Shown: positions 34,635-41,444 of the stretch, one piece after another
Position numbering within the stretch: position 1 is the first letter of the stretch
How the letters are laid out: every line of letters begins with the position of its first letter
Assembly (NCBI RefSeq): GCF_037976825.1
Contig: NZ_CP150269.1
Location: forward strand, 331,001-395,000
DNA length: 64,000 nt
Origin: Paenibacillus sp. FSL K6-1330
GTDB taxonomy: Bacteria; Bacillota; Bacilli; Paenibacillales; Paenibacillaceae
Direction of reading: 5' to 3'
Position numbers and translations under genes: made by a program
The notes under the pieces: model-generated
Seen by the model: the letters and a program-made list of their open reading frames with translations, nothing else
Databases searched by the model: none
Told to the model about the DNA's origin: nothing

Positions 34635-35444
34635 ATGAGCGAGCATACCTATATATTTTCATTAGAAGAGCTGGGATACACCTTGGCCGTTCATCAAGGG
34701 GAGGAAATGGCTGCAGGACTTATGAAGGCATACTATGGAGACCTGTCTGAAGACAGATGGGAGCTTCTATTTCAGGCAGCTACACATAGTTTGATGTCCA
34801 AAGGCTTTATAGAATCGATTGATGAAGAGAACGGAGTGGTTCGTTTTACTTCCGAAATTACGCAAATGATTCAGCACTTGCTGCAGAGCAATTATATGCT
34901 GAGAGGGATTACCGATCGGAATTCTAGCAAAGTACTGACCATCCACGAGCTGCAGCAGCGGTATTTGTACCACTTGTCTGACAATAACACGCTTCATTTT
35001 CTATCCTGGACAGAGCCGCAGGATTGGGAAGAGGAGCTTGTACGTTTCTATGGAGTGAAGCCTTCGAAAGCTGAAGGGATGACTTTATCCGAATCCAAGG
35101 TTGTGATCACTGAAGAATTGTGGAACCGGCTGACAGCTGGTGAATCCCCTGCCTGCCCTCTCTATGACGAGCTTTCATCCGACCAACAGCGGCTGATTGC
35201 AGAATGGCAGCAGGATTTTCAAACCAATGCCCGTACCATGGACAATCTAAGCACGATAAGAATTGGAAGCGGAAACCAGACGGCAATCGAGGATATTTTG
35301 TTTGTGCTTCCTGCCAAAGAAGGGGTCTGGATTGTATGTAATCAGGAAGCGGACAGGAATGAGGAACCACAGATTTGCATTGAGCTGCAATCCTTCTCTG
35401 CATGCAGAAAGACGCTAGGCTCTTTTGCTGGAGCTTTGACTTAG
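34635..35444 (+). CDS. Hypothetical protein, third gene of the WXG100 cassette
   Basis: A 269-residue acidic soluble protein. The order of helical and strand segments (SLEELGYTLAVHQGEEMAAGLMKAYYG, then WELLFQAATHSLMSKGFIE, and later VLTIHELQQRYLYHLS) recalls EspG-like chaperones and the Bacillus YfjB/YfjC type, but I cannot confirm the family. GGAGGATTTGCTTAC precedes the ATG. It begins 24 bases after the membrane protein gene and ends before a strong terminator, closing the three-gene unit. It may be a chaperone for the WXG100 protein. Confidence 0.6.
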   Translation: MSEHTYIFSLEELGYTLAVHQGEEMAAGLMKAYYGDLSEDRWELLFQAATHSLMSKGFIESIDEENGVVRFTSEITQMIQHLLQSNYMLRGITDRNSSKVLTIHELQQRYLYHLSDNNTLHFLSWTEPQDWEEELVRFYGVKPSKAEGMTLSESKVVITEELWNRLTAGESPACPLYDELSSDQQRLIAEWQQDFQTNARTMDNLSTIRIGSGNQTAIEDILFVLPAKEGVWIVCNQEADRNEEPQICIELQSFSACRKTLGSFAGALT

Positions 35445-35535
35445 GGAATACGGTAAGTGTAGTACTGCTCATCTGAAAGGTCTTCTATGCGATCCATAAT
35501 CTTAGCACCCTTCGGCCATATCGAATCAGACTAAG

Positions 35536-35572
35536 AGAGCACCCTTCCGGTGCTCTCTTTTGTTTTTCAAAC
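35536..35572 (+). terminator. Terminator of the WXG100 cassette
   Basis: AGAGAGCACC-CTTCC-GGTGCTCTCTTTTGTTTTT. It resembles the hairpin duplicated around the IS, and the next 50 bases match 31078-31125. Confidence 0.85.
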
Positions 35573-35692
35573 AGACAGTCTTACCCTAGCTTATTCCAAA
35601 TCAACCCATCGATGTCTTATCTTGGACTTTGCGTGGTAATAGAATTCAATTTATAATAATAGGCTAATCTTAAACTACGTCAGGAGGAAATA

Positions 35693-36946
35693 ATGGACTT
35701 TATCAAAAACCAACTAGACGGATACGGCATGAGCGAACCAACCATTGGATATCTCTCAAATATGATCATGGTTGTTTTTATAGCCGTTGTCTCTATATTA
35801 GCCAATTTTTTAACCAAAAAAATCGTATTGAAGATCATAATTCATATTGTCAATAACAATCGTTATACATGGGATAATATCATTGTCGAGAAAAAAGTAT
35901 TCCACAAGCTGTCACATCTCGTGCCGGCGATCATTATTTATTTTTCGGCGTCCATCTTTCCGCCCTATCAGATTCTGATTGAAAAGGCGGCAATGACGTA
36001 CATGATTATCGTAACCATCACGGTGCTCAATGCGCTGCTTAATGCCTTTGATGACATCTATCGTTCGTTTGAGGTCTCCAAGATCAGGCCGATCAAGGGA
36101 TACATTCAGGTGGTGAAGATCGTTCTCTTCATCATCGGCGGCATTGTGGTGATCTCAAACCTCATCGGTCAGAATCCGTTGATCATTCTCAGTGGGCTTG
36201 GTGCTTTATCGGCCGTGCTGATGCTAATCTTTAAGGATTCCATATTAGGCCTGGTGGCAGGCGTTCAATTATCGTCGAATGACATGGTGCGTGTCGGCGA
36301 CTGGATTGAAATGCCGAAATACGATGCGAACGGCGACGTGATCGACATTACGTTAAACACGGTAAAGGTGATGAATTTCGATAAGACAATCACCATGATT
36401 CCGAGCTACGCTCTCATCTCCGACTCGTTCAAGAATTGGAGAGGCATGCAAGTATCCGGCGGCCGAAGAATTAAGCGAAGCGTCTATATCGATACGACCA
36501 GCATAAGTTTTTGTACGAAAGAAATGATTGAGGAATTCCAGAAGATTCACTACCTTACCGATTATGTCACGACAAAAATAAATGAAATTCATACGTATAA
36601 CATCGAACACCAGATTAATACGGATAGCAAAGTGAATGGCCGACAACTTACGAATATCGGTGTATTCCGAGAATATATCCATCAATATCTGAGGCATCAT
36701 CCGAAAATTCATCAGGATATGACGCTGATTGTCAGACAGTTAGCACCGGGAGATAACGGACTGCCGTTGGAAATCTACGCTTTCAGTAATGATACCGCCT
36801 GGGGAGTGTATGAATCGATTCAAGCGGATATTTTTGACCATATTTTTGCCGTTGCGCCGACATTTGGGCTGCGTGCTTTCCAAAACCCAACCGGCCATGA
36901 TATCGTTCAACTCAAAGAAAGCCCGGAATATTCGCGAGGATATTGA
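35693..36946 (+). CDS. MscS-family mechanosensitive ion channel (YbdG-like)
   Basis: A 417-residue membrane protein. Hydrophobic segments lie near 22-45, 78-95, 102-125 and 145-165; the pore helix follows (ILSGLGALSAVLMLIFKDSILGLVAGVQL), then the beta domain VRVGDWIEMPKYDANGDVIDITLNTVKVMNFDKTITMIPSYALI. The long soluble C-terminal region ending near LRAFQNPTG matches the YbdG subgroup rather than short MscS. It would open on osmotic downshock. GTCAGGAGGAAATA precedes the ATG. Confidence 0.9.
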   Translation: MDFIKNQLDGYGMSEPTIGYLSNMIMVVFIAVVSILANFLTKKIVLKIIIHIVNNNRYTWDNIIVEKKVFHKLSHLVPAIIIYFSASIFPPYQILIEKAAMTYMIIVTITVLNALLNAFDDIYRSFEVSKIRPIKGYIQVVKIVLFIIGGIVVISNLIGQNPLIILSGLGALSAVLMLIFKDSILGLVAGVQLSSNDMVRVGDWIEMPKYDANGDVIDITLNTVKVMNFDKTITMIPSYALISDSFKNWRGMQVSGGRRIKRSVYIDTTSISFCTKEMIEEFQKIHYLTDYVTTKINEIHTYNIEHQINTDSKVNGRQLTNIGVFREYIHQYLRHHPKIHQDMTLIVRQLAPGDNGLPLEIYAFSNDTAWGVYESIQADIFDHIFAVAPTFGLRAFQNPTGHDIVQLKESPEYSRGY

Positions 36947-37010
36947 GATCTGATCGTAGGCGTCGAAACGAGTTGAAAAGTAAGGCCTGAATAAAATAAG
37001 TCTGTAACGG

Positions 37011-37119
37011 CGATATGAGGGGCATGAGTTCGGTACTTTACCGGATTCATGCCTTTTAGCTTCGCCTTAATTCCCTTGTCATGGAAGTAATCTAAGACCC
37101 GGTTCAATATCTCATCTTG
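37011..37119 (-). pseudogene. C-terminal remnant of an IS3-family transposase
   Basis: Minus strand encodes ILNRVLDYFHDKGIKAKLKG and MNPVKYRTHA, the end of IS3/IS150-type OrfB (YYNxxRIKAKLKGMSPVxYR). The catalytic part is missing. Confidence 0.7.
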
Positions 37120-37239
37120 AATATGCGTTCCGTTGGAGGCGATTACGCCGATTCCCGTAGGGTGCATTTATTCGATATTGGCCATGGAGAGAAGTGAAAT
37201 GGGGGTTGACGATTTCACGCGGGAGGAGAATGGCTAACC

Positions 37240-37437
37240 GGTGTAGAAGCAATGGTAGAACATGGCCATATCTCAATCGAGCGTCATTGGTCGGCGGGTG
37301 ATAGACATTGCTCGAACTCGACATGTCCGCTAAGATTATCCGCGCTAGGCAGGAAGTACAAGCCAATGAAGGCCGAATCGCTTTGCAGCGCGGCCCACGT
37401 CATATATCACTCAGATTGAGTCTTGGTCATGTATGAA
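37240..37437 (+). pseudogene. 3' remnant of a GH127-like (DUF1680) glycosidase gene
   Basis: GHISIERHWSAGD is followed, after a one-base frame change, by LELDMSAKIIRARQEVQA and NEGRIALQRGP. The last motif is the end of the DUF1680/beta-L-arabinofuranosidase domain. The catalytic part is absent. It directly precedes a GH43 gene, so a hemicellulose operon once existed here. Confidence 0.65.
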
Positions 37438-37469
37438 CTAAGCGCAGCACAGGAGAGGAGTGTCTACCA

Positions 37470-38354
37470 TTGAACATTAACAATCCGATCATACCCGGCT
37501 GGTATGCAGATCCCGAAGCCAGAACGTATGAGGGGAAGCACTGGATTTATGCGACGCGGTCCTTCACGGAATATACGATGCAGATGAATCTGGACGCATT
37601 CAGTTCCGACGATCTGGTCCATTGGGAGAAACACGAAGGCATTATCGAAATGGCGGATTTTCCATGGATATGGAGGGCGGTTTGGGCACCGACCCATATC
37701 GAGCGCCAAGGGAAATATTATCTCGTGTTTGCATCGAACGATATTCAATCGAACGAGGAAACCGGCGGCTTGGAAATCGCCGTTGCGGACCGTCCGGAAG
37801 GGCCGTACAGAGGCTACTTGGGGAAGCCGCTCGTGGATAAGTTCATTCATCAGGCACAGCCGATCGATGCGCATCTATTCAAGGACGAAGACGGAACGAT
37901 CTATCTGTATTATGGCGGATGGGGGCACTGCAACGTTGCACGGATGAACGAAGAGATGACGGGATTCGTTCCATTGGCAGACGACGGCAATGAAATTTTC
38001 CGTTCCATTACGCCGGAGGGATACGTGGAAGGTCCTTGTATGATTAAGAAGGACGGACTTTATTATCTCATGTGGTCCATGGGCGGATGGACGAATGGAA
38101 CCTATCGCGTTGCCTATGGCGTAAGCGACAGCCCGCTCGGTCCATTCAAGAATGAAGGCACGATTCTAGAGCGACAGGAGCCGATTGCCGAAGGACCCGG
38201 TCATCATGGCTACTTGCATCTGCAAGAGAGAGATGAATGGCTTATCGTATACCACCGCCGAATCATTGGAGACACCGAGCCGGGCCATCGCCAGCTATGT
38301 ATGGATCGGATGCGGATCGGCAACGGCAAGATTGAGCCGGTCATCATGACTTAA
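37470..38354 (+). CDS. Glycoside hydrolase family 43 enzyme
   Basis: A 294-residue cytoplasmic five-bladed beta-propeller enzyme, probably an alpha-L-arabinofuranosidase or beta-xylosidase acting on imported oligosaccharides. The three catalytic acids are visible: Asp in NPIIPGWYADPEA near residue 14, Asp in QAQPIDAHLF near 134 and Glu in GYVEGPCMIKKDGLYYLMWS near 192. There is no signal peptide. The start is TTG 37470, nine bases after AGGAGAGGAG. It follows the remnant of a GH127-like gene, which supports an arabinan/arabinoxylan role. Confidence 0.88.
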   Translation: MNINNPIIPGWYADPEARTYEGKHWIYATRSFTEYTMQMNLDAFSSDDLVHWEKHEGIIEMADFPWIWRAVWAPTHIERQGKYYLVFASNDIQSNEETGGLEIAVADRPEGPYRGYLGKPLVDKFIHQAQPIDAHLFKDEDGTIYLYYGGWGHCNVARMNEEMTGFVPLADDGNEIFRSITPEGYVEGPCMIKKDGLYYLMWSMGGWTNGTYRVAYGVSDSPLGPFKNEGTILERQEPIAEGPGHHGYLHLQERDEWLIVYHRRIIGDTEPGHRQLCMDRMRIGNGKIEPVIMT

Positions 38355-38367
38355 TTAAGGGAATCCA

Positions 38368-38405
38368 TGGTGAAAAAGCGGCGCGCAATCGGTCGTTTTT
38401 TTGCG
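38368..38405 (+). terminator. Terminator after GH43 gene
   Basis: AAAAAGCGGCGCGCAATCGGTCGTTTTTTTGC; an imperfect relative of the GCGACC/GGTCGC hairpins at 19092 and 40402. Confidence 0.5.
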
Positions 38406-38501
38406 TCTTCGTAAGGGTTAGGTGTTGGGAAATACCGGAAATAATCCGTATGATATAATCTAGTTATATCTTTTGACCATGGCAGGAGGATAGAACCCGA
38501 A

Positions 38502-39176
38502 ATGGCTATATTGAAGAATGACTGGGCGTCATATTTAGAGCAAGAGTTTACGAAACCATACTATTTACAGCTGCGGGAATTTCTCATTGAGGAATATCGG
38601 ACGAAGACTATTTATCCTGATAAATACGATATTTTTAACGCGCTGCACTATACGTCGCTGGCCGACACCAGAGTTGTCATTTTGGGCCAGGATCCTTATC
38701 ATGGACCGGGACAGGCCCACGGCTTAAGCTTCTCTGTCAAAGAGGGCGTCAGCACGCCTCCTTCCTTGCAAAATATGTTCAAGGAGCTTCAGGATGATCT
38801 GGGCTGCTTCATTCCCAACAACGGCCATCTGCTAACATGGGCGCAGCAAGGGGTACTCCTTCTAAATACGGTTCTCACTGTAAGGGCCCATGAAGCGAAT
38901 TCTCATAAAAACAGGGGATGGGAAAGCTTTACGGATAAGGTCATTGAGACGATCAATCGGAAAAATGAGCCTGTCGTGTTCCTGTTATGGGGAAGCCACG
39001 CCCAGAAGAAGGCGGAGCTCATTACGAATCGGCAGCATACACTGATTCGTTCGCCGCATCCGAGTCCGTTGTCTGCGCACCGAGGTTTTTTTGGCAGCAG
39101 GCCGTTTTCACGTGCTAACGAATGTTTACGCAATATGGGGCTTCAAGAAATTGATTGGCAAATTCCTAACTTGTAA
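38502..39176 (+). CDS. ung: Uracil-DNA glycosylase
   Basis: A 224-residue family 1 uracil-DNA glycosylase that removes uracil from DNA in base excision repair. The catalytic motif [18 protein letters not shown] lies near residues 62-79, with the activating Asp, and the leucine loop [21 protein letters not shown] near 185-205. Length is normal. AGGAGGATAGAACCCGAA precedes the ATG. It is a housekeeping gene within an otherwise accessory stretch, so this may be native sequence or a second copy. Confidence 0.95.
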   Translation: MAILKNDWASYLEQEFTKPYYLQLREFLIEEYRTKTIYPDKYDIFNALHYTSLADTRVVILGQDPYHGPGQAHGLSFSVKEGVSTPPSLQNMFKELQDDLGCFIPNNGHLLTWAQQGVLLLNTVLTVRAHEANSHKNRGWESFTDKVIETINRKNEPVVFLLWGSHAQKKAELITNRQHTLIRSPHPSPLSAHRGFFGSRPFSRANECLRNMGLQEIDWQIPNL

Positions 39177-39239
39177 GAGGAAGGAGAGGGGCCATCCATA
39201 GTGAAACCTCTTCATCCCGCAAGCAATTGTATCTGGACA

Positions 39240-39275
39240 ATGAAAAACCACATCCGCATGAGGATGTGGTCTTTT
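39240..39275 (+). terminator. Terminator after ung
   Basis: AAAACCACATCC-GCATGA-GGATGTGGTCTTTTT; same design and loop as the hairpins at 6480 and 20818. Confidence 0.85.
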
Positions 39276-39421
39276 TCCGCTGGAATGTCTGCTTGTGATA
39301 GGCTCGGGATGCTCCATTCGCTATGTTATTAGTATAAATTCGTACAAATAAGCTGTTGGTCCAATACTATTTTCTCCTTCAATCATAAGATACATAGAAT
39401 ACGATTAAAGGAGGACTTATA

Positions 39422-39841
39422 ATGGCTGAACAAGTTAGAGTGAGCCCGCAATTCAAAAGGCTCTGTACCCAATTTGCAAGAATTCTGGGAGGCGAATCGG
39501 AAATCGAGGAAGGTCCGGTTTGTTTTGTCACGCGTATGACGAACCTAAGGGAATCCATCTTGGGAAGAAGAACGCGCTCCCCTTTGGTTCAGATGCAAAT
39601 GTTTTCCTTCGAATCTCTTGATAAATCGGGCCGCGCGCTTTGTTTGGGTGAGACTGCCGTTCACCAAAATCAGGTGAATCGATTGATGTCGAATCTCCGC
39701 AAACGTGGGATAAAAGTAACAGCGGTTCATAATCACTGGCTAAAAGAACAACCTCGTTTAATGTATATGCATTGGGAATCTATTGACAATCCTGTTGCGT
39801 TTGCAAGAAAAACAAAAGAATCCATTGCATTCTTGGGTTAA
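39422..39841 (+). CDS. LppY/LpqO-like (DUF1259) protein, copy 1
   Basis: A 139-residue protein of the DUF1259 (LppY/LpqO) type. The recognisable parts are FKRLCTQFARILGGESEIEEGPVCFVTRMTNLRESILGRRT, then MFSFESLDKSGRALCLGETAVHQNQVNRLMSNLRKRGIKVTAVHNHWLKEQPRLMYMHWE. The HNHW and HWE residues suggest metal binding. No signal peptide, unlike the mycobacterial lipoproteins. AAAGGAGGACTTATA precedes the ATG. A paralogue follows after 55 bases. Confidence 0.82.
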   Translation: MAEQVRVSPQFKRLCTQFARILGGESEIEEGPVCFVTRMTNLRESILGRRTRSPLVQMQMFSFESLDKSGRALCLGETAVHQNQVNRLMSNLRKRGIKVTAVHNHWLKEQPRLMYMHWESIDNPVAFARKTKESIAFLG

Positions 39842-39896
39842 TGCCGTTGAGTGATTTTGCTCGTATTTCTATCATTTAATGAGAGGATGATTTCGT

Positions 39897-40316
39897 ATGG
39901 CGGAAGTGAAGGCAAGTCCTCGCTTTAGAAGATTATGTAACCAATTCTCGGCCATTCTAGGCGGAACGGAGCATGAAATAACAAAAGGACCGGTTTGTTT
40001 TGTCTCCAGAAATCGGAGAATAAGAGCATCTATTTTAGGAAGACGGACGACTTCCCCTTTGATCCGTTATCAATTATTCTCCTTTGAAAACCTGGACAGT
40101 TCCGGTCGCGCACTTTGTTTAGGGGAAACCGCTCTCTTACAAAGTCAAGTAAATCAATTGCTGACCAATCTTCGCAAAAATGGGATTAAAGTGACAGCGG
40201 TCCACAATCACTGGCTGTTTGAGAACCCGCGTTTAATGTATATTCACTGGGAGTCGATCGATGATCCCATTGCATTTGCAAGGAAAGTAAAACGCTCCAT
40301 TGCATTCTTGGGTTAA
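39897..40316 (+). CDS. LppY/LpqO-like (DUF1259) protein, copy 2
   Basis: A second 139-residue protein of exactly the same length, about 70% identical to the first by eye (FRRLCNQFSAILGGTEHEITKGPVCFVSR, then VTAVHNHWLFENPRLMYIHWESIDDPIAFARK). Conserved His and Trp residues are kept. GAGAGGATGATTTCGT precedes the ATG. The equal length and spacing point to a tandem duplication, with both copies retained under selection. Function unknown. Confidence 0.82.
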   Translation: MAEVKASPRFRRLCNQFSAILGGTEHEITKGPVCFVSRNRRIRASILGRRTTSPLIRYQLFSFENLDSSGRALCLGETALLQSQVNQLLTNLRKNGIKVTAVHNHWLFENPRLMYIHWESIDDPIAFARKVKRSIAFLG

Positions 40317-40401
40317 TGTAAGGGCAAAATGAAGGCCCTTGAAATAGACAATTCAGCCGTTAATTATGTGAGGTCAAGGTGAATATTATTCAATTTGTAC
40401 C

Positions 40402-40437
40402 CGTAGAAAAGCGACCGTGATAGGTCGCTTTTCTACG
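40402..40437. terminator. Terminator after the DUF1259 pair
   Basis: TAGAAAAGCGACC-GTGATA-GGTCGCTTTTCTA, perfect stem, usable in both directions. Confidence 0.85.
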
Positions 40438-40500
40438 TTTTCACATTTGAAAGGAAGGTAAACAACGCGTGTTCATGGAGTTCAGACGGTGCTAACGATC

Positions 40501-40677
40501 CTAATGATAGTTCTTGGATTCATTTTCTTTGTATTTGTCATCGCTGTCATGCAGCGCTTGTTTCCGGCGATCGTTGCGAGCCTGCTGCTGTTGCTGGGCC
40601 TCATGGCTGTTCACGGGTGTCTCTGCCAGCTGTTCCACCGTGTTGATAAGGTTCTTGTCCGGTTGGTTTGTGCTCAA
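40501..40677 (-). CDS. Small charged protein, 58 residues
   Basis: Minus-strand ORF beginning with TTG after AAGGAGGAGCTTTCAA, a strong ribosome binding site. The product starts MSTNQPDKNLINTVEQLAET, has a poly-Gln run (HEAQQQQQARNDRRKQ) and ends DDKYKENESKNYH. It is hydrophilic and likely disordered, as are several small sporulation-related proteins of Bacillales. A hydrophobic ORF on the opposite strand lacks a ribosome binding site. Family not recognised. Confidence 0.6.
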   Translation of the reverse strand: MSTNQPDKNLINTVEQLAETPVNSHEAQQQQQARNDRRKQALHDSDDKYKENESKNYH

Positions 40678-40776
40678 TTGAAAGCTCCTCCTTGTATACT
40701 TATATAAGTTAATGAGGATTATTATGTGCTGGCCGTTGTACGGATATACGTGTTGTAGATCTACAGTGGACGTTTG

Positions 40777-40857
40777 ATGGCAACGATTCGTGAATGTATG
40801 GAACAAGATTATGTTATTGAGCACATAGAGCAGCGATTTCATTGCACGGTATTATGA
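40777..40857 (+). pseudogene. Truncated copy of the 73-residue gene at 44.4 kb
   Basis: Encodes 26 residues (MATIRECMEQDYVIEH then IEQRFHCTVL) ending in TGA where the intact copy continues with WCEGRACLEY. The DNA match spans about 90 bases. It lies upstream of the toxin and GH3 genes; the intact copy is downstream. Confidence 0.75.
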
Positions 40858-41002
40858 TATCCCTTCAATTTATTGTATTTGAGAGGATTGTAATGGTTTA
40901 TGGATGAAAGAAAAAGCCCCGAAAATTTCAGGGCTTATATGCTATAATTTGGAATGTACAACACACCTTGAGTGGGCGCAACCTCCGAAAGGAGGTGATG
41001 CG

Positions 41003-41083
41003 ATGAACATTTCGTTTGGTGAAGTGCTTACCTTCGGGTTATTCCTGTTGGCATTGCTAACTTACATCGATAAACGAAAGTAA
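41003..41083 (+). CDS. Putative holin-like toxin, type I toxin-antitoxin
   Basis: A 26-residue peptide (MNISFGEVLTFGLF then LLALLTYIDKRK): one membrane helix with a short basic end, the pattern of the holin-like toxins of Bacillales (TxpA/BsrG-type). AAAGGAGGTG six bases before the ATG is a very strong ribosome binding site, and TATAAT at 40943-40948 with a TG-type extension is the likely -10. The stop codon lies in the base of a hairpin that terminates transcripts in both directions. Such peptides damage membranes when not silenced by an antisense RNA. Confidence 0.7.
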   Translation: MNISFGEVLTFGLFLLALLTYIDKRK

Positions 41084-41195
41084 CCCACTCTTAGGTTGTC
41101 GCCGAAGTGGGTTACTTTCTGATCACACCTGATCTTGGAGGGAACTCCACTCAAGATGTTGTACTGAGGACGGTTGGCACACCGTCCTTATTTCT
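41080..41195 (-). ncRNA. Candidate antisense antitoxin RNA
   Basis: A minus-strand promoter is well formed: TTGAGG (41225-41230), 17-base spacer, TAAGAT (41202-41207). A transcript from about 41195 would carry a small hairpin (GGACGGTGTGCCAACCGTCC) and end at the GTAACCCACT/AGTGGGTTAC stem (41080-41115), overlapping the 3' end of the toxin mRNA. This is the layout of RatA-type antitoxins. The RNA itself is inferred. The 41231-41444 stretch holds no further feature besides the GH3 ribosome binding site. Confidence 0.45.
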
Positions 41196-41444
41196 ATTCT
41201 TATCTTATCATACCCGTTTTTAGTCCTCAACGATTGTGTTTAGCAAATTATTATCCGGATGATCCCTCAACCGAAACTGCACTCTTTTCAGCAACTTCAA
41301 GACTTTTTCACATATTCCTATACAGAATTTGTTACTATGATAGTACATAGATGCCTCATACCTAACGTTAGAATTCGTCAGGCATTTACTAATCTTTCTT
41401 CATTATCAATTGGATACAGGAGAAAACAAACGGGAGGGAATATA

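Noticed and set aside
40489..40707. Plus-strand hydrophobic 72-codon frame
   Set aside because: It lacks a ribosome binding site, while the overlapping minus-strand frame has a strong one and sensible composition.
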